Below are positions 10,503-22,971 of a stretch of 64,000 nt of DNA, piece after piece. The notes under the pieces are model-generated. The model saw only the letters and a program-made list of their open reading frames with translations. It was not told the origin of the DNA and ran no database searches. This DNA comes from Melieria omissa (lineage: Eukaryota; Arthropoda; Insecta; Diptera; Ulidiidae): the NCBI GenBank assembly GCA_963971225.1, contig OZ020268.1, positions 55,303,900 through 55,367,899 on the forward strand, given 5' to 3'. A program made the translations under genes and the position numbers. The first letter of the stretch is position 1, and every line of letters begins with the position of its first letter.

Positions 10503-11845
10503 GTAAATAAACTTTTCCTTTATTTATTAATTAAATTTTAGAGATTTGCTGCAGAAATTTATGGCTTTAATGCAGCTAATTGTCACTTTAGCTCCACCGT
10601 GCGTTTATTGCTTACGCTCCATCTAATGCGTAGTGCTAAATCTTGCGTTAAAACGCATTTAAATAAATACTGAATATCAAATCGTATAAGAAACAAAACG
10701 CCAAAGCCAAAAACTCAGTAAAAACAGGCACATATTCCACATATCTCATTAAAACTTTTCAAACGGCAAAAACCCAATGTGACATTGGGTCTTTCTGCTG
10801 TAATACCAACCTTTTTTTTGTGCTTAAAAAAAATGCAAAAAACCAGTTGAACTAATCAAAGCATCTGGACATTGGCGCAATCATGTGTGGGTGACTGAAT
10901 TTTACAAAAATAAAAATATATACATATGTATAGGTAGAATAGCTGCTGCACAGTGGTATAAAAATAAATAGCCCCGCATTAAAGTGCTATTTAACTTTAT
11001 TGATTTTCGTTGCGCATTAGAAGTTTCGGATGGATTCAATGTGCGGCCAGCAAAAGTTTCCTTTGACATTTCAGTGTTCATGTTGTTTTTGTTGTTGTTG
11101 TAAGGCCGCACACGTCGCTTGCAAGTGCAGACCCGACCCATACACGTCATTACAACACACCCCAATGTCCCTTCCGGTTTTTTTGTGCTCTTCTTGTATG
11201 GTGCTGATGCTGCTGTTTTTTGTTGCTGTTGTTGTTGTTTTATACGTCCAGGCAACATTGATTTCGTTATATCTAACGAAAGACACGCGACATGCTGTGC
11301 TGACCTTAAATGTAATTTCTTTATTTACGTTCAGTGTGTTTAGTAGTCTTTAGACTTTTCGTTTATTTAAACTGCTGTTATAACTGGATGGTGACGCCTG
11401 TTTTCGTTGTCGTTGTTGCTTTAGATGTTTGTTGATTTTTCTGCTTTTATTTATCGGATGAAACCTTTTTGCGGCTGATTGTTTTTGATTACATTTCATG
11501 TTAAATACCGCACTTAGGTCGAGCTAACTCCTGGGGAATCATTTGCCATTTGTACGTGTCAGGGACGAACAGCATTTTTCCCAAATCCAAATAGCTTCTT
11601 TGAATCAATTGATATTAAAAATTGAGCAATGAACTTGACCCATAATTAATTGGCAACCCGAAAGTCGAGTGCAAAATAAAATAATTTCATTGGAGGAAAA
11701 CTTTTAGGACGGAAGCTGTTCGGGTTTAAACATTTTTCTATTCAGTTATTAAATTATTTATGGAGATTACGTGCTTTGTGGTAAATATTGGCAGGTTTTG
11801 TTTCCTACCCATTTAAAAATTTAATGTTTGAGATCATTTTAAGAC
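10503..11845. other. unique non-coding sequence with GTT/CAA trinucleotide runs
   Basis: TGTTGTT-rich tracts at 11080-11105 and 11215-11245 create the overlapping ORFs seen there. No protein family is recognisable. Confidence 0.45.
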
Positions 11846-11849
11846 ACCA

Positions 11850-13420
11850 AGGGGAGCATAAAAATATTTTTAATTTTTTATGTGACCGCATGAAAGGCAG
11901 TTAAAAATAGTCTTTGAAAATGGAGAACTTTCTGGAAATTATTAGGAAACCTGCAACTTCTAAATCGAAATAGAAAAGAAAAATTAGATAGAAGAAAATA
12001 GTAGAAGTTGTTCTTCAGCTTTCTGAAAACAGATTAAAAGTCGTCAATATTTATTTTATTAAATATTTGTCATGTCTTATGTGACCCAAACGAAAGGCTG
12101 TTAAAAATAGTCTTTGAAGAACGTGTGACTTTTTGTGAAGAACTGCAACTTCTAAACCAAAATAGAAAAGAAAAATAAGATCGAAGAAAATAGTAGACGT
12201 TTTTCTGTAGCTTTCTCAAAATAGATTCAAAGTCTTCAATATTTATTTTATTTATTTATTTAAAACTAAGGCTTATATTTTAAAATTTATAAGACAGCAG
12301 TGGCTACTGTGGCCTTCAGCTATTTCATTAGTGAAAAGTCTTTAATATTTCACGGAAAACCCCAGTAAATCAAAGTGAAAACTGTCAACTTTTTGATAAT
12401 CATAGGACAACTTGTAACTCCTAAGTCCAAAAGTCTATTGAACCCTAATTGACTCATCTGACGATCTAATAACTATTCTTATGGTACAATAGAACTCTCC
12501 AGTTTTCAAAAAATTTAATGCATGCAAATTGAAAAGCTCAAAATAGGTGCTGGGAACAAATCTTTTAAAAATATAGACTTTTTATAATAGTTTAAATGCC
12601 TATAACTTCTAAACAAAAAGACTAACGCGCTGAATAATGGTTCATCTTGTAGTCGAATTCTTCAGCTTTCTAGCGAGAGGAAGGTTCAATATTCCTTTGA
12701 ACAAAAAGCTAAAAAATAGATGCTGGGAGGAAATCTTTTAAAAAAGACTTAAGACTTTTCAAAACAGTTTAAATGCAACTTACAAAGCAAAAGAACTAAC
12801 GCGCTGAATAATGGTTCATCTTGTAGTAGAATATCAGAGAAATTGAAGTTTAAGAAGACTAAAAGAAGAAGAAAAAAAAGAAAAGAAGAAAAAATTCTTG
12901 TTTATGGATATCGCCCAACTTTCTTTAGTTGCTAAAAAAATGGGTTAGGAAACTGAAATATGGCTCACTTTGTAGTAGGACTCTACAGCTTTCGACAAGC
13001 TGGCTGAAAGTTGTCGATATCTCCAGAAGAACTCAGTTAAACTAAAATTGAATGATGTCATTGAAAACATGTCACTTTTTAAAAATAATTCAGTTCAGTT
13101 CAGTTCATTCATTCAGAAACCTGAAACATGACTCATTTTGTAGAAAAAATCGTTCTCTTTCTAAAAATTTATAAAAAGTCTCCAATATTCCACGGAAAAC
13201 TCAACTAAATCGATGATACAAGGATACTTAAACCAAAGTACCCTTCTTGAATATTTTTGTAATTGCCTATAGATCCTTGGATTAGGGACCTGAAATACTG
13301 TTTAATTTATAGAACAACTCTCCAGTTTCACAAAACTGTCCAAGCGTTCAATTGAATTGTCTTAAAAGTTTATTACATTTAATAAAGTTTTAATACGAAA
13401 ATTATCTTCACAAACTGCAA
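11850..13420. repeat. degenerate long-unit array, about 170-200 bp
   Basis: Repeated phrases occur at roughly regular distance: GTTAAAAATAGTCTTTGAA at 11901 and 12098; AGAAGAAAATAGTAGA near 11990 and 12184; ATAGATGCTGGGA-type at 12543 and 12716; ACTAACGCGCTGAATAATGG at 12621 and 12794; TCCACGGAAAACTCAACTAAATC-like near 12352 and 13190. It looks like an old, decayed tandem expansion. Non-coding. Confidence 0.7.
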
Positions 13421-13440
13421 ACATTCTCTTCCAAATGGTT

Positions 13441-13952
13441 TTAACCCTCGCGCTACAGGTTTTTACTGGGGAAAGTTAAAATTTTTAATTTTACGTTTTC
13501 GGCTTCTATGTGGTTAGAATAGCAACATTCCATAAGACATTTTTTTAATTTTTATACTCGGACTCTGTATTTTAGAGTCTTTTTCTATGACAGCAACCAC
13601 ATCGTTGTAGTTGTAATAATTACTTTTTACGCATAATGAAAATTTGAATATTTCTTCATTTACTTCAGCCAAAATTAAAAACAAAAACTATCTAAGTTGA
13701 AAGAAAACGTCAAATTAAAAAGTTCTCTAACTTTGTATGCTTCTTCTTCCTTTATTATGTCAAGATCTGCCATTAAAAAAACCTGTATACTTTTTTCTTT
13801 AAGCTTAAATATTCAGTTTATTAATTTCGTATTTTTTCCTAAAACTTCAAGCTATTCTAAAGACCAACAAAAAATGTATTCTTGCAACCATAGAGCAACC
13901 ATTCCACAAAGTAGCATGTTGCCATATGGCAACACAACAGCGAAAGGGTTAA
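13441..13952. mobile_element. piggyBac-like MITE, copy A, with TTAA target duplication
   Basis: TTAACCCTCGCGCT at 13441 and, on the other strand, TTAACCCTTTCGCT at 13952 give TTAA duplications and CCCTTTCGCT-type inverted ends, the piggyBac hallmark. The interior is colinear with the copy at 50291-50814 at roughly 80% identity by eye (for example CTACAGGTTTTTACTGGGGA and GCAACATTCCA are shared). The ORF at 13697-13987 runs through its right end and is not a gene. Confidence 0.85.
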
Positions 13953-15745
13953 AAATGCTGCAAAATTTAATTATAAAAAACCATTAGCAAAAGAAATCAC
14001 TGCTCGGTCGCACTATTGTTCTTTCAGTTGCATTCATTGCCGCTCAATATTGACTCGATTATTTGGCCAAAAATTAATAGACCTTTCGCAGCAATCGCTT
14101 TCCACTCTATTAATGGGTTTAATAAACATTCAAAATACCTTCATGTGCATTGTATTTAAATTGCTCCACTTGACCTCTCGTACACCCGACTGTGCACTCA
14201 TTGTCGGCCACAAAACCAAACTTAATTACACCACACAGACACAGACACAGATACAGACACCGACACGCACACACATGGCCAGGTGGCCGCAAACACACGC
14301 AAAATCCTTTGCCACCTACAGTGCGACACCGCAAATGGCAAATGGCAGCAGTGCGACTCACGTATACTGCGCGCCGCAAAGTTATGCGCAGCGGTGAATG
14401 CCAACTGGCTTCGCAATTGCCATCGCCGTTGCTGTTTGTTTGTTGTCATAGTTGTTGGCGTCGCACTTTTGCCATTCCAGTGCACACATAGAGAGACCAA
14501 CACTGGCACATTCGCACAGCCATCGTCCCTTGTACGTTGTAGGTGCTGCAAATCGTTTGAATTTCCCTTTTTGTTTTTGTTCGTTTTGTTTGCAGCGACC
14601 ATTTTGCCTCTGCATTGGCGCATATTTAGTTGTTGTAATAACAAGTTTCCATTTAACAGTAATTGTAGTTGACTGCATGCAGTTGCAATCTGCGCCAAAT
14701 CGCCACCAACGCCATTCGACACGCTTTTCAGCGGCAATTATGCGCGTGTATGCAATGCGCAGTGAGGAGAAAAGCGTAAATGGCCAGCAAAATAGAAATT
14801 CACACCTTTCGTTTGCCTTTTGTTTGCAAATACAGCACAACAACAGTTAAATGCAGAACATAAACAAGTGAAGAGCGTCATGGAACAGCACACAATACCA
14901 GAATTCAAACACACAACAGTTAATACTATTTCGTTTTTAAATTAAAACAAATGACAAACATTTTTGCTGAACAAGTTCAGTTTTGCTGGAAGTTGGTTTA
15001 GTTTCAACACAAATTATTCTAGGGATAAAAAACCTAGTTCCTGGGACTGATAGGGTTTCAGTCCAATAGAATATTACATGTTGCCATATGGCAATGGAAA
15101 ATTGTTTCTCAATACCAAAACCGCAAAGCATTGCAACGTAGAAGAAAATGAGCTGAAGTCTCTACTCATTACTTCCGACAACCTACGATTTTAATTGCAA
15201 CCTGCACCAATTTCTTTATCTATTCGCAACAAAAAGCTTCAGTTGAGCCTCTGTCGAGTCCTCCAATGTTGTTAGGTCTCAGACACACTTTTAGGCGTTA
15301 TGCTTTACCTAGAAAGTATGAGTTTGATATACAAACAATTAAACAGAGTGTTTTGGGGATTTTCCTATAGAAGTCATAACAATCCGCCAGCTCGACTTAT
15401 GCTCATTATGATAGGTTGCCACAAAAGTTCAATAATATTGTTCGACTCCCTTACCTAATTTTGTTCGCAGGATTAGGAAAGTGATTGCTAACTTACTGAC
15501 CCTTGTCATCATTACCGAAACGCTATAGTTAGCTTTGACAATCCTGTTTTGGATCTCTAGCAAACTTTATTGAAGGGTAATTCCATTCCCAAAAGCAGAC
15601 TTCACAGACTTTTATGTGAACAACTCCACTGCCTCTGTGATTCTTTAATAAAAGTTGTCCACTTAAATACTTAGGTTTTCTCCATAGTGGAAAAATATAT
15701 TTATTGCCTCATGGCTAGAGTTGACCTACTTACATATGCTGCGAT
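13953..15745. other. unique non-coding sequence, GC-richer at 14150-14850
   Basis: At 14119-14850 open frames occur in nearly all six frames at once, reflecting low stop density rather than a gene. No protein family or splice-bounded exon is seen. A CA-rich ACACAGACACAG tract lies at 14230-14275. Confidence 0.45.
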
Positions 15746-15749
15746 GAAG

Positions 15750-15818
15750 TTAGGTTATGGTGGCTGCCTCTGTAAGACACACTGGGAGGCTTATTGTGAG
15801 GCCCATTGTGATACCACA
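15750..15818 (-). mobile_element. LINE 3'-UTR fragment
   Basis: The minus strand reads GGTATCACAATGGGCC ... TAAGCCTCCCAGTG ... CATAACCTAA, colinear with the 3' UTR and CCTAA tail of the LINE at 676-931 and with 33784-33873. No target duplication identified. Confidence 0.6.
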
Positions 15819-15892
15819 TATTTCAACGTTTTTGAAATGTGTATGCAACACTGTTGTTTTCCAAAATGTCTTATAACAGCCGATGGAGACGG

Positions 15893-16083
15893 GGAAAGGG
15901 ACCTACAGTTTAACGCCGAATCTGTATGGCGGTTGGCAGTTTTTCATGCACTTGTTCCAATGCTCATCTGCGATATGTATGGCGATAAAAGTAGATGAGC
16001 GTTTCACCAGCCCGAGCTAGGATTCGAACCTAGGGTCTCGGTATGAGCAGTCAGCGCGCTACCCGCTGAACACTCGAGGCCGG
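15893..16083 (-). mobile_element. tRNA-derived SINE, head and core only
   Basis: On the minus strand a tRNA-like head spans 16083 to about 16013. It has a D-arm-like TCAGC/GCTGA stem and a perfect T arm, CTAGG-TTCGAAT-CCTAG (B box GGTTCGAATCC), near 16020-16038. The body follows (GCTCATCTACTTTTATCG) and then the core ATTCGGCGTTAAACTGTAGGTCCC (15893-15935), also present in the SINEs at 26099 and 34771. The 3' part is missing. Confidence 0.7.
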
Positions 16084-18646
16084 CTTAATAAAGCTGGGAT
16101 GGGCTGGAATGAAGCTGCTTATGCTGCTGTCTGATGAAAGGAGTTCAACAATAAGTTTATCTAACGAAATTTCGAGATTCCTTAGGAAGACTTGATATCC
16201 TTCATCTCTAAGTGACTTTATTAGTTCAATGCCCATATTTTCTGATAATATTCCTAGCTATGCCAAGTTATTCAGTCTTTTACTAAACAAACTCTACCGC
16301 ATCTGTCACTCTTTCAGTTTATCTTTTAAATAGATATTTGAAATAGGATCTTTACCTAGAAAGAAGCAGATGTTTATCGTCCCATGCCAACTGATAACCT
16401 AAGCATCTATGCCGGACAGAGCCTATACATCCTTATGCGCGCTTTGCTGTAGTCATTACACCTCATTTACTGCTGTCTCATTGAGGCTTTCGGCCTGTAG
16501 GAGACTCTGCAAATAAGGCTCTCATGCCAATTTGATGATCAACTTACCTAAGCTGGTGAAGAGCATACACACTCCATCGTTTACTGAAGCAGTTCCACTG
16601 TGTCTGTCTCTCGTATTTCTTCGCAGCCGATAATCATGTCGTACAAATGATAAAAACTTATGCATTGGACACTGCACTAAGTACACTAATCACACTCGGC
16701 TCCATAAATCAATAGGGACAGCCACAGCCTGCTGTCGCCTGAAAGACTTAATCCACCAGTCTAAAGCAGCGCTGCCTTGTCACATTGGATGGTCTTTGCA
16801 ACAGACCGTATATACCACACACACACACACACAAGCACACACATGTCGAAAAAATGTCTGTGTGTGTTTACGTCCAGACATATTGAAAAGAGCTAAGCAA
16901 AAATGTCAAAATACGCCGCATTTAATGTAACAATTCAGCATTTCCTTTACTAACCACAAAACCCATACACACATACACACACACACACACACGAACCCAA
17001 TACTCACTCCTTCTCGTGAGTGACCCATAAAGGCGACTACAAAAATAAACACAAAATCCACTGCCTTTATGAAAATATTTACCCACACATTTGCATGCGA
17101 GCCAACGATGAGCATTTGTCATTTCACAGTCCATTGATTTACAAAACAGATTTTGCTGCAAGTTTACAAACAAAATATTCCCACAAAAAAAAATGTTATA
17201 CAAACGGAATAGCAACCAAAAAAGGTGGGGACTCATGCGAAAATGTTTGCGTGCCTCCGCATAGAAATTCAGCAATAAAGCTTGGCTGCCTGATTTACAT
17301 ACAGTTCCACATTTTTCGCAAATAAAACAGCCAAATGATGGTCGGCGAGACGGATGAGGGCGCACGCGGGGGGGCAATGAAGCTAATATACATTTCATAC
17401 AACTAATAATGGCAACTGGGCACAAGCTGAATTCTTTATGCGTTTTATTGGCCCAATGCTGGAGACTCGGTGCTGGCACTGCCTCAAGGACAGGCAGCGT
17501 CCTGTTTGGCGTGCGCTGCCGTGTGGTCGCCGCAAGTGCCCGCAATTTCTACACACACACACACACACATACTCGCGTACACAAGTGGTTATGTAAATTA
17601 TATCATTGAAAACATTGTTATACGCGCCACATTTAAATGTTACACATTTCGTTTTAATTAATTTGGTAAATTAGTTTGTTTTGAAGGACTAGCCCCCGGA
17701 GAAGGTTAAATGAGGAGATTTACCGGTGTCAGAATATAAAGATGCTTTTTTGCCTCTTAAAATTCTATTTATTGGATCTATCATCGGTCGGACGGGAGAC
17801 ATGGCTAGGCTAACGTAGCCACTGGATTTTGAATCGCTATGCTACGTCCATGTTTCTAAACAGCTCAACAGCTTATAGTCGTCGTTAAATGCGAACAGGG
17901 CCGAAGATTTTGCGAAACACCTTCTTCCCAAATACCCCAAGGGCCTCTATGTCGTTACCAGTGGCGCATACTGGATGTCATTTGAGGGGTGAGGGGGTTT
18001 GCGTACAACTTTTCAGGCCAATATCATTTGAAACCAAATTTTTCCACAGCAATTTTTGTGTTTGAGAGGAGTTTGAATCTCCAAAACCGCTACTAATCGT
18101 TACGCAAAGATACTCAGCGGCCCAAATAGTTAAAACTTTTGCTTATAAAAGGTATTTCTTGGGACAAAGTGCGTTTTCAACTGATGCAAGATATGCCGAA
18201 CCAAAAAATGAGTCATGATATAGTCAATATTTTTTAATTATTTTAATTATATAAGTTGTGCGCTTTCAAATGATCCAAGATATGCCGAACCAAGAAATGA
18301 GTCATAAGATACTCAATATTTTTTAATTTTTTTAATTTTTATATTTATTTTCTTGTTATTTAGTGCTTTTATAATAATTTCCCCTTATTTATGACATCAA
18401 AAGCTGATTAGAAAATAATTAATATAGAGTTAAATTTTGCCGAATAACTCCCATTTTACATTCAAAATCCCTCAGCCCCTTAAGACTACAAAGTTTTCCA
18501 AATATGGTAGAATTGCCAATACCTGGCAACACTGCTGCCAACATGCCATTCCATGCATTGGTTGGCGCAAATTCTTTCTTCAGCTGCAGTCCCACAAATA
18601 CAGTCCATATAAGCGTCTATGTGTGTGTGTGTATGTTTATTCTGTA

Positions 18647-18678
<32 letters not shown>

Positions 18679-18780
18679 CCTCCCGCTTCTTTGCCACAAA
18701 AGCCAAGTATGCTAATTTACCAGCGCACATGCTGGCCGCACATACGAGCACCGTTGGGTATTGCCCACTTGTGTACCTTC
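16084..18780. other. non-coding sequence with CA/GT microsatellites
   Basis: Contains (CA)n runs at 16816-16834, 16972-16992 and 17550-17570, and (GT)n at 18620-18670. ORFs here (for example 16922-17545 on the minus strand) are translations of these runs and their flanks. No gene recognised. Confidence 0.45.
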
Positions 18781-18789
18781 ATATATGTA

Positions 18790-19936
18790 CCCTGCCGGCA
18801 ACTCAACTAACTTTTAACGCACTTTAATCTAACTAATTCTCAACTAGTTGTGGTTGATAGTTGGATTATTTTCAATGGAGCCAACTGACTATTTTAACAT
18901 GGCGATGGCCTAGGCAGTAGTCAATTGTCCGACTCTGCATGACTTTTCGACTAACTTGAAGTTAGTTATTCAAAAGTTAGTTAAAAGTTATCTTATTTGT
19001 GGTTAGCTATAAACTAATTACATTTCAGTTAACTTCAAGTTTACTTTATTTAAATCAGCTATAACTCAACTATTAGTTACGTCTTTATCCATAAAAATGG
19101 ATATTTCTATGATTGTTATGTAAATTTAAAATTTTTGTATTTCCTTTTTTATTTGAAAAATGTTTAAATACCTAACAACTCTTCAAAACACTTGCGAGAT
19201 GGCCTATTTTTAAAATACCAATCAGCGATTTTTTTTTTAATGCATTTTTTTTTTAACAATTTTCTTGGAACAATTTTCTTGGACACTAATATTTTCAATA
19301 TAAATTCTGTTTTGGCTCTGCACATTAGCAGAGGAACAGGTGGCTTCTGATTTACCAATATTACATGAATTTAATTTATTTGAATACGAATCCATTTCCT
19401 TTTCCAAAAGCCTTCTTAACTTTCTTTTGCTTGCACCTCTCATTTTGGCTTAGCTTAAATAATGAAAATTAAAGCAATCACTTGAAATAATTATATAAAA
19501 TTGTTTAACAATTCACGTTTTTTAATTTAGTTTTACACAATTAATTTTATTTCGCTGGACTGCGACCGCACGCACGAGGCTAAAGCACTGATTATGATTT
19601 CATAATGCACGAAAGAAAATGACAAATATGTAAAATAAAATTCCAAAGAGCAAAAAAACAAACAACAATTAACTGTTTTTTTTAATTTCTATGCCACAAA
19701 CGCACGCATTAAATTTGGGTGGGTTCTGCATTACTTTGCAGTTAGCTTATAGTTAGTGACATAAAATCGCATAAGAACAAATAGCAATTAACTGTTCTTT
19801 AAAATATGCCAAAAAGCAAAAGTTGCATTGTTTTTTGGGAAGTTCTGCATTACTTTGTAGTTAGCTTATAGTTAGGTCATGAAAGTTAACTAGAAGTGAG
19901 TTATTTTTGTAGTCGACTACCGAGTTGCTTGCAGGG
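18790..19936. mobile_element. unassigned DNA transposon-like element, about 1.15 kb
   Basis: The inverted ends are CCCTGCCGGCAACTC (18790-18804) and, from the right, CCCTGCAAGCAACTC (19936 inward), with 13 of 15 matching. Both are bounded by TA (18788-18789 and 19937-19938). Subterminal DNA is crowded with AGTTAGTTA / TAACTAAC motifs on both sides, as expected of transposase-binding repeats. A lysine/arginine-rich minus-strand ORF (19237-19443) beginning MRGASKRKLRRLLEKEMDSY may be a transposase N-terminal relic, but I do not recognise it. Confidence 0.6.
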
Positions 19937-19938
19937 TA

Positions 19939-20735
19939 CGTGTGCAAATACATGTGTATGTGTGTGTTTTTGCTTTTATACCAGTGTGTGTATTTTATTA
20001 AACGTTTGTTGGCTTCCGACTTAATTTTTGGTTGTTCTTTGTCCGGCACAAAACTCTACAGAAACTGCCCAACCAACAACAAATACACTCACTTAACCAC
20101 TGACAACAACTACTACTACAGAACCAACCGTAACACTAACAACAATGGCATTTACAATAGCAAAAAATAGCACCAACATCAGCCAACAATAGAGAAGAAC
20201 TATGCAAAAAAAAACAACAAACTCTTGCTAAACACCACTCTGCAACTTCCGGCCGCCCCCCTCTTCCATCCATCCTTTCCTCAAACAACTCGCCAAACTG
20301 CCATTGTAGATAATGAAATTGGCTTTCAGCCATTCTCTGGTTGCTGTAGGCAAAAAAGTCAGCCGTCTCCGGCGCTCCGACACGCCAACAAACCGTGCAA
20401 TGTCTGCCTACTTACTTATGTGTCTACCATTGTGTTCCAATTGTTGTTTTTGTTCCAATCTTCATACCATTCATTTCATTTCATTCGGTTTGTTGATTCA
20501 TTCGAGGCAAGGAGGCAACGGTTGGTGCCTGAGCGATACCATCGAATTTAAATTGTCAGTTTCTTAAATTAGGCAAGAATGTCCATAGTTTTCAGACAGT
20601 AGGACAGGAAAAAATATTTTAATGTGAAGTTATTATCGCGTTTTTCAAGTTTGTATTGCAACGTTAACAAGTTGATTGCAAATAATTGTGAACAACTATG
20701 ATTAGTAACTAAGGTTTTGTTATGGAACATTTTTA
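19939..20735. other. unique non-coding sequence
   Basis: CAA/AAC-rich at 20075-20230. ORFs at 20136-20567 overlap on opposite strands. No family recognised. Confidence 0.4.
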
Positions 20736-20739
20736 TAAT

Positions 20740-21065
20740 TATTTATTATTTAATATTTATTATTTATTTTAATGTATATTATTTATTTTAAATTTTTATT
20801 CATTATTTGTTATTTTTTCAATATTTATTATTATTTATTATCTATCATTTATTATTTAGTATTTATTATCATTTTCATTTTCATTATTTATTATTTTTAT
20901 TTAATATTTACAATTTCTTATTTATTATTTAATATTTATTATTTATCATTTATTATTTATTACTGAATACTAACAATTGCTTATTTAATATTTATTATTT
21001 CATATTTAACAATTATTATTAATTTTTTCATTAGTTAATTTTAACTAGTTTAGTTTTACAATTTA
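20740..21065. repeat. ATTTATTATT low-complexity tract
   Basis: Iterated TATTTATTATTTA-type sequence; non-coding. Confidence 0.85.
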
Positions 21066-21691
21066 TTGTTCTTTATTTAAAGTTTTCAAATAACATCCTT
21101 ACTTCTTGTTGCTAAAACTATTTTGTAAAAAATTTATCATTTCGGTTTAAAAAATCTTGAAACACACAATTTGACTTTGATCGCTCCAAACAGTAAGAAG
21201 GGTCAATTGTAGAATTAAAATGTGTGAAGGAAAAATGTTCATCTACCTACTCACTTTACAAGAAAAGCTCATATCGTTGGATTATTCGAAAGCATTATTT
21301 TAGCATTTAGTATTATTTGTTTGAGTTATGGAACATAAAACCAACTATGAAACCACTTTTAGAACAAAAAAAATCTAAAAAATCGAAATCTAATTTAAAA
21401 CAAATTTAAGACGTTTTTATTGAAATAGGACCATTTTTAGAACTTATCTTAGATTTTTTTCATTCAAATACGAAAGTTTTTAAGACTTGTCCAAAATTGT
21501 TCCCCTGAAGTTGTCCAGTTTTTTGCAGATAACAGCTTTTACCTTCAAGTTGTAAGGAAATATGCAAAAATTCAAACATTCTGCACTTCTCCATGAAGTT
21601 TTAATTTAAAGTGTTCTTCATTAAGCTTAACTAAACATTAAAAAGAGTTGTGCGGGAAATATGAAAGATTCCTTTATTGCTTATTGAAGTA

Positions 21692-22969
21692 ACACTTCGT
21701 TCAATAATGTGTGTGACTAACTAATTAAAACACATTTTTTTTGCCAAAATTCGTTTTTATTCATCAACATAGTCATTAGGGAGATACAATCATTCCAACG
21801 CTTTTCCAATCTTTCGATACCGCCTTTGTAGAACGATTTTTCTTTGCCTTCAAAATAGGCGTTAGTTTCGGCGATTACTTCATCATTTGAGCCAAATCTC
21901 TTACCACGGAGCATCTTTTTGAGGTCTGCGAAGAGCCAGTAGTCGCTGGGGGCCAGATCTGGAGAATACGGGGGATGAGGAAGCAATTCGAAGCCCAATT
22001 CATGCATTTTTGCCATCGTTTTCATCGACTTGTGACACGGTGCATTGTCTTGGTGAAACAACACTTTTTTCTTCTTCATATGGGGCCGCCTAATCGCGAT
22101 TTCTTCTTTCAAACGTTCCAACAACGCTATATAATAGTCGCTATTGATTGTTTTCCCTTTCTCAAGATAGTCGATGAATATTATTCCGTGCACATCCCAA
22201 AATACTGACGCCATAACCTTGCCAGCCGATGTTTGTGCCTTTGGACGCTTTGGGCGGCTTTCACCGGTTGCATGCCACTCAGCAGACTGCCGATTTGACT
22301 CTGGAGTGAAATGGTGGATCCATGTTTCATCCATTGTGATGTACCGACGCAAAAACTCCGACTTGTTGCGCGTAAACATGTCCAAACAGCTCTTTGAATC
22401 ATCGATTCGTTGTTGTTTTTGCTCCGGTGTGAGCAAACGCGGCACCCATTTCGAAAACACCTTTTTCATAACCAAATGTTCGTGTATTATGGTGTGTACA
22501 CTGCCTGCTGATATCTTAAGAATGTCAGCAATCTCCCCCACTTTCACTTTACGGTCGGACATAATGATTTTCAGTGTTTTTTCAACGTTTTCAACGTTGG
22601 CCGTCTAGTAGATGGAATGTCATCGGTGTCTGTACGACCACGTTTGAATTCGGCATACCAATAACAAATGGTTCTTTTTGATGGAGCAGAGTCCGAATAA
22701 TGTTTTTCAAGCCATTCCTGGCATTGAACAGTATTTTTTTTCATTAAAAAACAATGATAAATCAGCACACGGAATTGCTTTGAATTCATTTTTTTTGAAA
22801 ACTCAAAAGTAGTGTCACTTAAAGCACTGTAACTTGTAAACTAATGGTCGGATTGACATATAATTTTGACAGTAAGCCTAAAAAGGTTCACAATTTCGAA
22901 AAAAAAATATTGATTTAATATTAGTGCCGCCATCTATGTGTCAGTCACACACATTATTGAACGAAGTGT
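21692..22969 (-). mobile_element. mariner transposon, irritans-like, nearly intact
   Basis: The 1278-bp element is flanked by the TA target duplication (21690-21691 and 22970-22971). Its inverted ends start ACACTTCGTTCAATAATG on both sides and match for 27 bp before the first mismatch. It encodes one transposase on the minus strand, split by a frame break. Size, TA target and protein are typical of mariner. It sits at the left edge of a ~138-bp tandem array and apparently split its first unit. Near-perfect ends suggest fairly recent activity. Confidence 0.95.
21717..22789 (-). pseudogene. mariner transposase, frameshifted
   Basis: The N-terminal part (22789-22571) carries the paired helix-turn-helix DNA-binding region, beginning MNSKQFRVLIYHCFLMKKNT. 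The C-terminal part (from before 22562 down to 21717) carries the linker motif WVPRLLT, the catalytic triad in TMDETW, HQDNAPCH and APSDYW (D,D34D spacing, counted), and YSPDLAP. The two parts lie in different frames. The break falls just after RRPT, where several bases seem to be missing relative to irritans-type transposases, so the first ORF stops at 22571 while the second continues through NVENVEKTLKIIMSDRK. Everything downstream looks intact. The transposase would cut and paste the element at TA sites; this copy should be inactive. Confidence 0.93.
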
Positions 22970-22971
22970 TA

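Noticed and set aside
14119..14850. Cluster of ORFs of 86-171 residues in nearly all frames
   Set aside because: Low stop density from GC-richer and CA-rich sequence; no splice-bounded exon or family signature.
16012..16083. Functional tRNA gene on the minus strand
   Set aside because: The T arm is perfect, but the acceptor and anticodon stems pair poorly and the sequence continues into a SINE body shared with other copies.
16922..17545. 207-residue minus-strand ORF
   Set aside because: Its C-terminal VCVCVYVCM part is a translated CA microsatellite and the rest shows no family features.
17955..18534. hAT-like element starting CAGTGGCGCATACTGG
   Set aside because: A possible right end (CAGTGTTGCCAGG in inverse) exists near 18534, but the 8-bp flanks do not match and the ends align poorly.
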